A DNA stretch of 64,000 bases from JANYHF01 sp963732765 (GCA_963732765.1 CAVTAS010000001.1:248001-312000); one strand, 5' to 3'. Counted from the first letter of the stretch, positions 18,404-28,887 are shown. The notes: generated by a model not told the origin, from the sequence alone. Made by a program: numbers and translations.

Positions 18404-18862
18404 CTACGGCAGCGTCACCACGTACAAACCCAATCCGCTCGCCACCTCGAATACCAAGCCGGGCAGGATCAGCAACCCCACCCGCACGCGTTCACGTGAC
18501 GTGGGATCGTTGCCGGTGCCCAAGAGGTCGGTCATGGCGTCCAGCTGCGGATCGGCAGGGCCAACGCCCGAAAGTGCCAAGGCCGTCCAGTTCGCGGGTG
18601 AGGGTCGCCCGTTCCGGCAACGCGGCGTCACGGGCCTCTCGCGCGGGCCAGCTCCTGCCGCAGCGTGCCCAGTTTGATGCAGGCGGCCCGCGCCGACCGG
18701 CGGTTGAGCGTGCAATCCTCCGACACCGACTTCACCGTACCGCCGGGCGCCGGAGCCGCTTCGGTTGCGGTGATGGCGGCGGCAATCTCGGTCGCGCTGC
18801 GCGCAACGCTGCCGGATGCCGCCCTGCCTTACCGTGAAGCCATCGAGCTTTTTCTCCTGATC
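18404..18862 (-). pseudogene. Remnant of an integrative-element membrane/coiled-coil protein
   Basis: Three frames each carry part of one protein. SEDCTLNRRSARAACIKLGT is followed by a coiled-coil-like stretch EARDAALPERATLTREL in a second frame. The third frame carries ADPQLDAMTDLLG and a hydrophobic segment VRVGLLILPGLVFEVASGLG ending at TAG 18404. Proteins with this order (Cys-rich start, coiled coil, ADPQ segment, helix) are recalled as hypotheticals in alphaproteobacterial integrative elements. Two or more frameshifts make it dead. It abuts the left end of the IS5-family element. Confidence 0.55.
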
Positions 18863-18864
18863 TA

Positions 18865-20204
18865 ACAGGCTGCTGAAATGATCGTCAGGTTGGAACCCTA
18901 TTCCATCCTCAGGGTCGTATCGAGCCTGAAGCGAGGTTGGTTCTTGATCCTTCGGCTTCAGGCAGCCAGCAGTCGGGGCAATCTGGCCAGATTATAGGCC
19001 GCCATCGTCATCTTGAACTGGAATCCGACGCGTTCAACCCCGCGCAGCATGGTCTTGGCGATGGGGCCGACCGTCTTGCCCCAGCCGAAGGCTTCTTCGA
19101 TCCGCTTGCGGATCACTTGGCTGACCTTGTAGCCAGCGTGCCGCGTGGTGCGGCCGTCGAGGGCCGAGCCCTTGACCTTGGACGCGACGTGCGGCGCCAC
19201 ATTCATGGCGCGCAGCTCGGCGACGAAGTCGGCCGTATCATAGCCCTTGTCGGCGCCGAGCGTGATCTCGTGGTCGCCCGGGCAGTGCCGGTCGATCATG
19301 GTCAGCGCGGCCTCGCGCTCGGCGTGGCCGTCAGCACACGTCGTCTCTGCGTCCACGATCAGGCCGTTGCGGTTTTCCATCAGGGCATGCCCCATGAAGC
19401 AGAGCTTGGCCTCTTTGCCCTTGCCCTTCTTGTACAGGCGCGCCTCGGGGTCGGTCACCGAGACGTGGGTCGCGTTCGAGCGCTTCTGGCCGTGGAAGTC
19501 GACTTCGGCGTTGCGGTCGGTCATCGGCTTGGTCTCTGGTTCGGGTGCTGTTGTGGCTGGCGTTTGGGCTTCGCCGGCGGGTGGTTGAGGCGGCGGCGGT
19601 GGCTCATCCCCACCTGGCGCATCGGGAGGTGGCGGCGCGATCGGCTGGAAACTCTTCATCGACGCCCAGGCCTCGATCAGCGTGCCATCGACTGAGAAGT
19701 GCTCGTCCGACAGCAGGCCTCGAACCTCCTTATGCGCCAGAAGCTGGCTCATGAACTTGGCTGCCACATCGGCATCCAGCAGCCGGTCGCGGTTCTTGCT
19801 GAACACCGTCGGCACCCACACCGCATCGTCGATACCCAGGCCCACGAACCAGCGGAACAAGAGATTGTAGCCAAGCTGCTCCATCAGCTGGCGTTCCGAG
19901 CGGATGGTGAAAAACGCCTGCAAAAGCAAGGCTCTCAGCAACCGCTCGGGCGGGATCGAGTCACGCCCGTGCGCCGAATAGATCAGGGCGAAGTCGCCAT
20001 CGAGGCTGGCCAGCACGTCGTTCACGAGCTGGCGGATCTTGCGCAACGGATGCTTGACCGGAACGCGCTGCTCCAGGTCCACATACGAGAACAACTCGCC
20101 CGACCGCGTATCCGAACCGCGCATCCCCGCCTCCCTCGTTCGATGGGAGAGACGGAATCATATTCGCAGGGGCTTGTCAGCACGCACGTTTTTCAGCAGC
20201 CTGT
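18865..20204. mobile_element. IS5-family insertion sequence
   Basis: A 1340-bp element with one transposase gene. The ends are exact inverted repeats: ACAGGCTGCTGAAA at the left and its complement at the right (14 bp inside; 16 bp match if the flanking TA is included). The flanking TA at both ends (18863-18864 and 20205-20206) fits a TA target duplication. The sequence past the right end is a relaxase gene; the sequence past the left end is a different remnant, so DNA on one side was lost after or during insertion. Confidence 0.85.
18958..20124 (-). CDS. IS5-family transposase
   Basis: 388 residues, uninterrupted. N-terminal MRGSDTRSGELFSYVDLEQR and HPLRKIRQLVNDVLASL are typical of this IS5 branch. 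Next come LLRALLLQAFFTIRSERQLM and the first DDE region SVDGTLIEAWASMKSF. A Pro-rich linker (PPPPPQPPAGE) is followed by GADKGYDTADFVAELRAMNV, which carries the second Asp; the Glu lies in the C-terminal IRKRIEEAFGWGKTVG. All catalytic regions are present, so the element may still be mobile. Confidence 0.93.
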   Translation of the reverse strand: MRGSDTRSGELFSYVDLEQRVPVKHPLRKIRQLVNDVLASLDGDFALIYSAHGRDSIPPERLLRALLLQAFFTIRSERQLMEQLGYNLLFRWFVGLGIDDAVWVPTVFSKNRDRLLDADVAAKFMSQLLAHKEVRGLLSDEHFSVDGTLIEAWASMKSFQPIAPPPPDAPGGDEPPPPPQPPAGEAQTPATTAPEPETKPMTDRNAEVDFHGQKRSNATHVSVTDPEARLYKKGKGKEAKLCFMGHALMENRNGLIVDAETTCADGHAEREAALTMIDRHCPGDHEITLGADKGYDTADFVAELRAMNVAPHVASKVKGSALDGRTTRHAGYKVSQVIRKRIEEAFGWGKTVGPIAKTMLRGVERVGFQFKMTMAAYNLARLPRLLAA

Positions 20205-21310
20205 TAGGACGACGATGAATTTGCGATCCGTCATCTCGTCGGCAATCCCAACCTCGACGACGCGGCCGATGACCGGCGCCGTTCCTTTGCTGCCGGAAAC
20301 AATGGCGAAGTCGCCGGCTGGTCGATCCGGGCCGTGTTCGCGCATGACCTGATGCATCGTGACCATGATGTCGCCGCGCTCGCCCATGTTGCGCAGCTTG
20401 GCCCGAAGATCGTTGTCGATGTGCCAGACGCCGGCCCACGGTTCTCTGGCCAGGCCCATCATCTCAAGGTGCCGCAACCGCGCGACACGTAGCGCCTGGC
20501 TCTGCCGTTCGGCCGCCGGATCAGCCGGAACGACCAGAACATTGTTGTCAGCGTCCTTCACGATGCCGACATCGAGCGACGTGAAGCGCTCGGCCTGGAT
20601 TTCGCGGGCCAGTTTGACGGCTCGCTCAAACGGCTGTTCGGGGCCGAGTTCGCGCGTGACCAGATCGCGGGCGCGGTGGCGGATGCCATGGCTGATGTAG
20701 TGGCGCGCCATGACGAGATCCTTGCCGAGGACGTCATGGCCGGCGATCACGATGTGCGTGTGCGGATGCCCGGTATTGAAATGGTCAGACGCCACCCAGT
20801 CGAGCTTGGTGTGGAGGTCGTCTTCCATTTCGCCATCAGATCGCGGACGAAGGGTTTGAGGTCACGCATGCGAGCGCCGTCCTCGGGCGCGACGATGAAA
20901 CGGAACTGATAGGTGTCGCCCTTTTGGCGCTCCAGGAACCCGCCGCCATCTTCCTCATCGTGCTCGCGGTCGTAGAGCTGGCCGGGGGCGCCTGCGCGGG
21001 TGACGCCGTCGCGCTGGATATAGTGCAGGTGCGCGCGGGCGGCGGCGAGATCGGATGTGCCATGACGGGCGATGCGCGCCTTGACGATGACGCGGCGCCA
21101 ACCGGTGGGTGCTGGCGTCAGTCCATAGAGGGCGCCCTTGCCACGCGCCAATTGGATGACCGGCCGGCGTGTGAGCGCATTGGCCCAGGGCGACTTCTGG
21201 GCGCGGTTGCGCGATGCGGCCTTGGCAACAATGCGCGTCAATCGGCCGTCCTTGTCGGCGGACCGGGCACGGCTACGACTGATCTTCGGCTTGAACTCTG
21301 GTTCTGACAT
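20205..21310 (-). pseudogene. Relaxase (VirD2-like, DUF3363), frameshifted and cut by the IS element
   Basis: ATG 21310 opens MSEPEFKPKISRSRARSADK, the basic N-terminus of VirD2-like relaxases with a DUF3363 C-terminus. The HUH-type motif TGHPHTHIVIAGHD is present but in another frame: one A is missing from the AAA run at 20828-20830, after which MEDDLHTKLDWVASDHFNTG continues. Later YISHGIRHRARDLVTRELGP matches the family core. The frame ends in the IS5 terminus (VVLTGC, stop from the IS). Two independent lesions mean no conjugative nicking activity. It is the remnant of an integrative conjugative element. Confidence 0.88.
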
Positions 21311-21987
21311 TGCGTCGCTCGCTGCGATCAAACACATGATTGAATAGCGCTACTGTTTGCGATGTTTTGAAGGAATTGATCGCGTTAACTCGTGCGCACC
21401 GGCTTACACAGTTAAATGCCATGAAAATAATGTTTGACGCCATGTTTCGAAGGAATTCTCCGGGCCCTTTCTACAACCTGACAGGTCGTATCTATCTTGT
21501 CCTATGACCCACCAATCCCTTCTCCACCTGAACCTCTCGACAAAATAGTTCGCCACCATCATTTCAAGATGCGTGCGGCCACAAAAGCCCAGTGGGCTCG
21601 CCGTGATAGATCAACAGCTTGAAACAGATAGAGCATAATAGATGGACACTCAAAATCGACACCAGACCTATTCAATCCACCCGACTGTCCGCCGTGATCC
21701 CCTGAGCCGATCTCCTGGAGATCGCGCTCCGCCCCGCTTCCCTCCTGAGCCGCCGCCGCTCGCTCGTGCCACCCCCGAGGGGCGAGCGGCGGCGGCGCAG
21801 GAGGGGAGCGCTTCCCTCTGGTGGGCCAGAGCGAGCGCGCCTCACGATCGCAAGGCGACGCGGACGCTTGAGGATTTTTCCGAACACGAGCCTGAGCAGG
21901 TTACTCCGCGGGGCTCGCCTATCACCCAGACAGATCAACGACGCCCCTCAGTCCCAACAGCCCATCACTCATCCGAAAGCCCGTCCC
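21311..21987. other. Region upstream of relaxase; direct repeats, possible oriT relic
   Basis: About 680 bp with no supported gene. Right of the relaxase start are two similar blocks: GATGTTTTGAAGGAATT at 21361-21377 and CATGTTTCGAAGGAATT at 21441-21457, each preceded by GTTTG. Intergenic DNA beside relaxase genes often holds oriT, but no clear nic site was identified. The rest (21460-21987) contains open frames of biased composition with no family resemblance. Confidence 0.4.
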
Positions 21988-22233
21988 ATGCGTCACCGAC
22001 ATGCCCACTATCTATCGGACAGCATGACCCAGGCGCTGGACCTGGCGGCGGAAACGCATCGCGTCTCGAAGTCGGCGATCCTGGAGCTGGCGCTGCAGAA
22101 ATTCCTGGCGCCGGCCGCCAACGGGTCCAGTGCGGTCACCAACTTGTCCTCACAACAACTGCACAGTAACAAACATCGCAAGTCGTCCGCAGGTGCCGAT
22201 GTCAGGCACTTACTGCGCCTGCACGGATTGTGA
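21988..22233 (+). pseudogene. Ribbon-helix-helix (CopG-like) protein, truncated
   Basis: ATG 21988 opens MRHRHAHYLSDSMTQALDLA, followed by VSKSAILELALQKFLAP. This matches the ribbon-helix-helix proteins usually found at the head of trb mating-pair operons in integrative conjugative elements. After about residue 45 the family match ends and the frame runs through hairpin repeats to a stop at 22233. The trbB and later genes expected next are absent. A leftover of the same element as the relaxase. Confidence 0.6.
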
Positions 22234-22263
22234 AAAGTTGCACCACTGCCTGGACGGCAATAG

Positions 22264-22323
22264 GTGCCTGACACCCACTACCTTGCAACACGAGCTTTCC
22301 GAAAATTACTGGGTGTCAGGCAC
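22264..22323. repeat. Inverted repeat with GTGTCAGGCAC motif
   Basis: GTGCCTGACACCCA at 22264-22277 and its exact complement at 22310-22323 form a 14-bp stem with a 32-nt loop. Related single arms occur at about 22199-22212 and 23227-23238. The motif resembles REP-type extragenic palindromes. Confidence 0.6.
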
Positions 22324-22368
22324 TTGCGAGCCGCAAGGTCCTGCCGCCGGTCGCACCGCCCGTGCAAC

Positions 22369-22398
22369 GTTGGGTCGCGCTGAAACGCTTGACCCAAC
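22369..22398. repeat. Short extragenic palindrome (GTTGGGTC...GACCCAAC)
   Basis: An 8-bp stem, GTTGGGTC at 22369-22376 and GACCCAAC at 22391-22398, with a 14-nt loop. A second partial arm, GCTTGACCCAACCT, occurs at about 23156-23169. Looks like a dispersed extragenic palindrome of the REP kind. Confidence 0.5.
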
Positions 22399-22428
22399 CT
22401 ACGCGACCGCACCGGCCAACCCTACCCC

Positions 22429-22989
22429 TCAGTCGAATATCTTGGTTGCCACCAACTCGTGCGGGACAATCAATTCGCGATCGACTTCTTCGGTCGAGTA
22501 GCTCCAGACCACCAGCGGTATCGAGATATCCCTGATGATCCGTCCATTGGAGGTCGTGAGCATGGTGGACCCGTCGTACTGCTCAGTATACGTGCTGGTG
22601 AAGCTGTAGGCCAACTCGTCCAGCACCACTTGTCGATGCCGCTCGATCAGCTCCTGAGGGATCGGTATGCACTCTTGGCCGAGTGTCGTGTTGTAGAAGG
22701 GCTCGATGTCTTTCCGGGCCTCGCTGGATATCCCATGGAGAATACCGTTCATGTCGATGGCGACGTCTTTGCCGCCGCTGGAATTGACGTAGTGGATAAT
22801 GGTCGTATACGCCGTGTCGAACGGGGCGAGGATCGGCTGGATCAGCCTCAAGTGCTTTCCGGAGGGTTCGACGTCGCCGCGCTCCCAGCGCCGGAGCACG
22901 CGCTCGTCGACGTCAAGTCGCTCGGCCAGAGCGATCTGACTGAGGCCATGGTGCTTGCGGTAAGCAAATAGTTTGCGTCCGATGCGCAC
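22429..22989 (-). CDS. XRE-family helix-turn-helix protein with unknown C-terminal domain
   Basis: 186 residues from GTG 22989, with GAGG six bases upstream; a TTG at 23028 is possible but lacks a ribosome site. Residues about 3-60 are a Cro/C1 helix-turn-helix: FAYRKHHGLSQIALAERLDV, DERVLRRWERGDVEPSGK. The remaining about 125 residues (IDMNGILHGISSEARKDIEP, EELAYSFTSTYTEQ-like strands, LIVPHELVATKIFD) form a compact acidic domain not recognised. No partner toxin is adjacent. Less GC-rich than the housekeeping genes, suggesting acquisition. DNA-binding regulator is likely; its target is unknown. Confidence 0.65.
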   Translation of the reverse strand: MRIGRKLFAYRKHHGLSQIALAERLDVDERVLRRWERGDVEPSGKHLRLIQPILAPFDTAYTTIIHYVNSSGGKDVAIDMNGILHGISSEARKDIEPFYNTTLGQECIPIPQELIERHRQVVLDELAYSFTSTYTEQYDGSTMLTTSNGRIIRDISIPLVVWSYSTEEVDRELIVPHELVATKIFD

Positions 22990-23921
22990 GGAAAACCTCG
23001 ATGGATCTATTGGCCGGTGGCCGGACAACCGGTCGAAATGTGCCGTCGCGGATCAGAAAAATCAAGGGCAACCACGTCGCGTCATGCGCTTGCCCGCCAG
23101 GATGCGGGCCTGTCGCGGCGCAAGTGCAGGCCATGGGCGTTCGGTCGCGCAGCAAGGCTTGACCCAACCTGCAGTCTGGCCCAGCGGACGGATCATGTGT
23201 GAGGGCGCCGTCGCACGCTCCGCACTATGCGCCTGACACCGAAGCCCTCACCACACCGTTGTGATAAGTGCCATCGCTCGCACCCCAAAATCAACGAATA
23301 CTAGAAAATTCGCCAATACTATTTAGTAATTACTATTTTTACTTAAGAAATAAGAATATTTTCATAGTATTCACCCATCGCCTGCTGCAACGGGATGCCG
23401 TCATGACCGTCATGCGCGTAGCGGGGGAATGCGGTGGCCGGAGGCTCGGGGTCGTGTATGAAAACGTGCACGAACGGACCCAGGGTATCTGGAAGCCGGA
23501 CGGCCGTGCCCCCCGATGGACTTATCCGGCGACGGAGCGGTTCGGAGAGCGCCAAAGAGGCAGGAATGGGGGGCAACCCCGGACCGAGAGCAAGGGCCAC
23601 GGCGAAATCTCCGCGATGTGGGCGCCGGAAGGCCGCACACTCGGGACTACCCCTTCGCGGCCTTCCGGCGTCCGCGCTCCCGTCTGCGTGTGTTGCACGC
23701 TGACGACGCTCTGCTTGCCGCCGGCCGAGGAGTCTTTGCTGGCGCACGGCCACACTCCTCCGTCGCGCCGGCCGCCGTGCGCGGGAGGGCGGTGGCGCGG
23801 GCCCTCATGATCCAACCAACTCACACCGTCGGTTGAAAGTCCCAACTCGTGTTGCCTTCTTGCGATTCCCATCGAGCCCGGATCGCGATTCCCTCTCATC
23901 ATCGATTCGATGGAGGGCAGG
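22990..23921. other. Non-coding or decayed region
   Basis: About 930 bp without a supportable gene. It includes an AT-rich patch at about 23290-23370, in strong contrast to the surroundings, followed by GC-rich sequence whose overlapping frames in all six readings show no family match. Probably decayed mobile DNA. Confidence 0.45.
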
Positions 23922-24676
23922 ATGCAGGCGCTTCAGATTCGTCGCGATCGCACCCCGGTGGTGCTTCGCAAGCAGTCCAAGAGTGAGACCGACACGCGCG
24001 TTGCACGGCGCATGTTGGCGATTGCCAACGCGCTTGACGGCATGAGCCGCGAGGCGGCCCGCGCGCGGCGGGCATGGACCGCCAGACCCTGCGCGACTGG
24101 GTCATCCGCTACAACGAGCACGGTCTCGACGGGCTGGTCGACCAACCGCGCGACGGGCGCCCGCCCAAGCTCGACGCGCAGGAGAAGGCGGCGCTGGTCG
24201 AACTCGTGCTTGCCGGCCCCGATCCCGAGGTGAGCGGTATCTCCGCCTTCACACGCGACGATCTGGTTGCGATCTGCCAGGAGAGGTTCGGCAAGAGCCT
24301 GCACGCCGCCTCGTTGGGGGCATCCTGCGCAATCTCGGGTTGTCGCGCCAGAAGGCGCGTCCAAGCCATCTGCAAAAAGACCCGGTCGCTCAAGCGGCCT
24401 CTAAAAAGAGCCCCAGCGCTGCTGCAAAAAATTCAGCGTCCGTGCAAAAACAAGCGCATCCGCCTCTTTTTCCAGGATCAGGCCCGCATCGGGCAGAAAG
24501 GGCGCACCTGTCACGTCTGGTGGCGGCGCGGCCAACGCCCATTGGGGCTGTGCGATAAGCGCTTCACCTTTGCCTACATCTTTGCCACCGTCGAACCGGG
24601 GACCGACAACGGCTTTGCGCTCGTCATGCCCTACGTCAATACCGATAGGTCGGCAATCTCCGAGGCTGCGTTTTGA
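23922..24676 (+). pseudogene. IS630-family transposase, several frameshifts, 3'-truncated
   Basis: Starts at ATG 23922 after GGAGGG: MQALQIRRDRTPVVLRKQSK, then MLAIANALDGMSREAARA. The match changes frame near 24065 to GMDRQTLRDWVIRYNEHGLDG and LVDQPRDGRPPKLDAQEKAA, changes again near 24316 (LGLSRQKARPSHLQKDP), and returns near 24430 for RIRLFFQDQARIGQKGRTCH, which carries the first DDE Asp. Homology stops at ALVMPYVNT near 24655, so the second Asp and the Glu are gone. A dead IS630 copy; no inverted repeats were recognised. Confidence 0.85.
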
Positions 24677-25057
24677 GACACCATCTTTAAGACTCTCTGG
24701 TCGTTTCTTTCGTCGAGCACATTCACTTCTTACTCCTACTCATCTGGCTGTCATACGGCCAAATAGACTATCGAATTGCTAGATACCAACCGCGAAAATC
24801 TCGCAGCAGTCTGGCGCGCGCCCATACGATAACTGCCAAACCAATCCGAAGAGATGGGGAATGGCAGGAAAAACAGGGAATTTGCAGGATTTTGGCTGCA
24901 CGAACTGATCGTCGGCATTGCTCTCGTTACTCCTGCAGCGGACCGCCAACCACGAAAACGGCAATCAGCTCCCGCGGCGTGGAACCAATCGCGACCTTGT
25001 GCGTTTTGCAACATGGCTGCCGCAGGCCATGCGCAGCGCGTGCCGTAGGAGGAGATA
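24677..25057. other. Intergenic DNA with no recognisable gene
   Basis: About 380 bp of mixed composition between the IS630 relic and the ndvB-like relic. An AGGAGGAG sequence at about 25047-25054 lies just before the first codons that match NdvB and may be its old ribosome site. Confidence 0.4.
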
Positions 25058-28000
25058 CTGCTTGATTTCGCCAAGGGGCTGCTACCGGGAATGCCAGTAG
25101 GCTCGCCATGGGACAGCCACGATATCATCCGCGAGGAACTGTTCGGCGTCGAGCGGCTGGAGGTCCGTGCCCGAAGCCTCGCCTACGCCCAGCCGGTCGA
25201 CGGCCAGATTGCACGCGTGCAGCCCCTCGCGACCCGCTTGGGCAGCAACGGTGCGGCACTGCTCAGCGCTTAACTCGCCATCTCCAAGGCAGCCGAGAAC
25301 GGCGGCGCCATCACGCCGGCCACCGAATAGCTGATCGACAACTATCACCTCGTCGAGGCGCAGTTTCTGGAGGTCCGCTCCGATCTGCCACCGGGCTATT
25401 ACAAGCAGCTGCCGAAGCTGTCCGATGGGCCATTCGCGGGTTATCCGCGCGTGTTCGGCATCGCCTGGGCGTTCGTTGCGTACACGGACAGTCTGTTCGA
25501 CGTCGAGATGCTGCGGCGCTTCATCCTGGCCTATCAGGAGGTGCAGGTCCTGACCATCGGCGAGCTTTGGACCCTCTCGATCACGCTGCGCATCGTGCTG
25601 TTGGAGAACCTGCGCCGACTGGCCGATCTGATTGTCAGGAGCCGCCAGGATCGCGCTGCCGCCAACCAGCTGGCCGACGATCTGCTCGATTTCAGGCGCC
25701 AGCCGCCAGAAACGGTGGCCAGTATGTTGGCCGAGTGGGATCAGGTTGCGCTGTCCGATCCCTTTGCCGTCCAGCGGCTGCAGGACCAGGACGCCCGTAT
25801 CTTACCGGCTCTGACGTGGCTGGAACAGCGTCTCGCCACCTCAGGTCTGACGCCCGATGCGGTGGTCACTGCCGAACATCTCTGGCAGGGAGCGGCCACC
25901 GTCACGGTCAGCAACATCATCAACAGCCTGCGGATGATCACCAGCATCGACTGGGCGGATGTGTTCGAAAGCGTCTGTCCGGTCGACAAAGTGATGTCAA
26001 CCGATCCGACGTTTCCGGAAGTCGATTTCGCCACGCGCAATCTCTATCGCAACGCCGTCGAGCGGCTTGCCCGCGGATCGGATCAGGCCGAGATCGAGGT
26101 TGCGCGCCGCGCCATCGACACAGCAGCGGCGGTGCAGCGTGGTCCCGAGCATGTTCTGGCGGGGGCGGGCGCCTGGATTTCGAGCGCACGATCGGATTCC
26201 GGCCGACCTGGTTCATCCGTCTCAGGCGTTTCATCCGCTGGCTGAGCATCTCCGGCTACGCCGGCAGTATCGTCGTCTTCACAGCATCCTTTCTGGCCGT
26301 CGCGCTCACCATCCTGGCGGCGCGTGGCGTCGACTGGCCGTGGTTGCTGGCGCTGGGATGCCTGGCAGCCATTCCGATCTCGGAGTCTGGCGTTGCCCTC
26401 GCCAACATCCTCGTTGTGCGCCTGATCGGGCCTATGCCGCTGCCAGCTCTCGAATTGAAAGGCGCCATTCCGGCTGAGTTCAGAACGCTCGTGGTGGTGC
26501 CGGTCCTGCTCAACTCGCATCGAAACGTGGCCGAGCACGACGAGACCATTGAGGTGCATGACTTGGCGAGCCCTGAGGGCGAGGTTTATTTCGCGCTGCT
26601 GTCCGATTGGGCCGACGCATCCAGCGAGACCATGCCGGACGACGACGCGCTGCTTGAAGCCGCCAGGGCCGGCATCGACAACCTCAACGCGCGCTATCCT
26701 GCCGGTGCTGCCGGTCCGCGCTTTCATCTGTTGCGCCGCCCCCGCACCTGGAGTGCGAGTGAGGCCAGCTGGATCGGATGGGAACGCAAGCGAGGCAAAC
26801 TGCACCAGCTGAACCGGCTGCTCCGCGGCGCCACCGATACCGGATTCTTGGCGTTGAACGGCGAGGAGCCACGTCTCCCACCGGACATCCGCTACGTCAT
26901 CACGCTCGACGCCGATACCAGACTGCCGCGCGACACCGTCCGTAAGCTGATCGGTAAAATGGCGCATCCGCTGAATACACCGCGCTTCGATGCTACTTCG
27001 GGACGCAACGTCGAAGGCTACGGCGTCCTGCAACCGCGCGTGACTCCGTCGTTCCCCGTAGGCGAGGCCGGTTCGCTATCTCAACGGGTTTTCTCGGCTG
27101 AAAGCGGCATTGATCCTTACGTGGCGGCCGTGTCGGACGTCTACCAGGACCTATGCGACGAGGGCTCGTTCGCCGGCAAGGGCATCTATGACGTCGACGC
27201 TTTCGAGCGTGCGCTGGCTGGGCGCGTGCCCGAGGCAACCCTGCTCAGCCACGATCTTCTCGAGGGCGTGTTCGCGCGCGCTGGATTTGCCTCCGACATC
27301 GAAGTGATCGAGGAGTTTCCAGCCCGCTACGACAGTTCGGCCATGCGTCAGCATCGCTGGACGCGCGGCGATTGGCAGCTGTTGCCATGGCTGCTGGGGC
27401 ACATGCCGTCCGGCTCCGGCACCGATCCGGCACAACGCGGCATTCCCGTGCTCGGCCGCTGGAAGATGATCGACAATCTGCGCCGCTCGCTGATCGCCCC
27501 GCTGAGTCTCATTGCGCTCTTGACCGGTTGGCTGCTGCCCTTTCAGGCCTCGTCCGTCTGGTCGCTGACGATGCTCGGTGTCATCGTGACGCCCGCGCTC
27601 ATCACGGGACTGAACGGTGCCGTCTCGACCCGCCCTGGGGCTTCTATGTGGGGCCATCTGCGCACCATTGGAACGGATCTGAGCCTTGCGCTCACGCAGA
27701 GCCTGTTCGTGGTCGTGCTGCTGGCAGACCAGGCCTGGCTGATGACCGATGCCATCGTACGCACGTTTCACCGCCTCTTTGTATCGCGGCGGCATTTGCT
27801 CGAATGGGTCTCTCACGCTCAGACCAGTGCCGGTGCGCATCGTACGACCTGGACCCTGGCGCTCCGCATGTCGGGAGCCGTCGGGCTGGGTGGACTGGCT
27901 TTTGCCATCGCTTTCATCGGCAATGGGATGAACTGGATATTGGCCGTGCCCTTTGCAATTCTGTGGATGGGCTCGCCGGCCCTCGCCTACTGGTCGAGCC

Positions 28001-28865
28001 TGCCCCCGACGGTTGCCGGCCGGCCATTTGCGGCACTCTGGCAAGCCGTTCCGGCCGTTAAGCGTTGGGCGAGCCTGTCGCCGCTCATCGAGGGGCAACT
28101 GCCGATCACATCGGGAGAAACACAGACCCTGCGGCTGACGGCCCGGCATACTCGGCGCTTTTTCGAAACTTTCGTCACACCAGCAGAGAATGCTCTGCCT
28201 CCCGACAATTTCCAAGAGGACCCGGTAGGCGTCTTGGCGCATCGCACATCGCCGACCAATATCGGCCTGTACCTCCTTTCGGTGGTCAGCGCGCATGATT
28301 TCGGTTGGATTGGCCTTGGTGAAACCCTGACCCGGATCCCTCCGGCATCCGCGAGAATGGTGGTCAGTACACCCACGGGGTGCTGTGGTCGGTGGTCGCC
28401 TTGGTCATGCTTGGCGAGGGCGACAAGGCCGCCAACCTTTTCGCCCTGATCAATCCGATCAACCACGCCCGCACCGACGATGCCGTCCGCCGCTATGTTG
28501 TCGAACCCTATGTGGTGGCAGCGGACGTGTACGCATCGCCGGCCCATCTGGGGCGCGGCGGCTGGACGTGGTACACGGGCTCTGCTGGATGGATGCAACG
28601 TGCCGGGAAGGAGAACATTCTAGGCTGCCGCATTCTGGCGGGTTCGCTGCATCTCGACCCGTGCATTCCCAAAGGTTAGCCGGGGTTCGGCATCACCCTC
28701 AGGCACGGCGCGGCGCGCTACGTGATCACGGTGCAGAACCCGGCTGGCGTATCGCGCGGTATCTCGCACGCAAGCCTGGATGGCGCTGAGGTGGCCAGCC
28801 GCCCGTTGGTCATTCCGCTCACTGACGACAACGCAACGCACAAAGTCGAGGTTACACTCGGTTAG
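25058..28865 (+). pseudogene. Cyclic beta-1,2-glucan synthase (NdvB-like) pseudogene
   Basis: Homology begins LLDFAKGLLPGMPVG, then the family segment REELFGVERLEVRARSLA. In-frame stops occur at 25271 (TAA) and 25328 (TAG, where relatives have Trp). The frame then reads GPFAGYPRVFGIAWAFVAYT to about 26165, shifts in a G-run, and covers the membrane helices and GT84 domain (YVITLDADTRLPRDTVRKLI, SHDLLEGVFARAGFASDIEV, MRQHRWTRGDWQLLPWL). Near 28336 it jumps to the extreme C-terminus: GIRENGGQYTHG, GGWTWYTGSAGWMQRAGKEN and a last strand region ending 28865. The glucan phosphorylase (GH94-like) region is mostly missing. An intact enzyme is near 2800 residues; this is about 1260 codons in pieces and cannot work. 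Confidence 0.9.
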
Positions 28866-28887
28866 GTCACCACTGCAAGGATCAGGC

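Noticed and set aside
18937..19695. 252-codon frame opposite the IS5 transposase
   Set aside because: Antisense to an intact transposase with DDE motifs; composition-driven.
21642..22169. 175-codon frame before the ribbon-helix-helix remnant
   Set aside because: Low-complexity Pro/Arg/Ala-rich sequence with no family pattern; overlaps the better-supported remnant.
23268..23810. 180-codon frame in the decayed region
   Set aside because: No motif, overlaps several equally long frames on both strands, strong change in composition along its length.
26083..28296. Two long minus-strand frames opposite the ndvB-like pseudogene
   Set aside because: Mirror images of a recognisable GT84 sequence; no homology.
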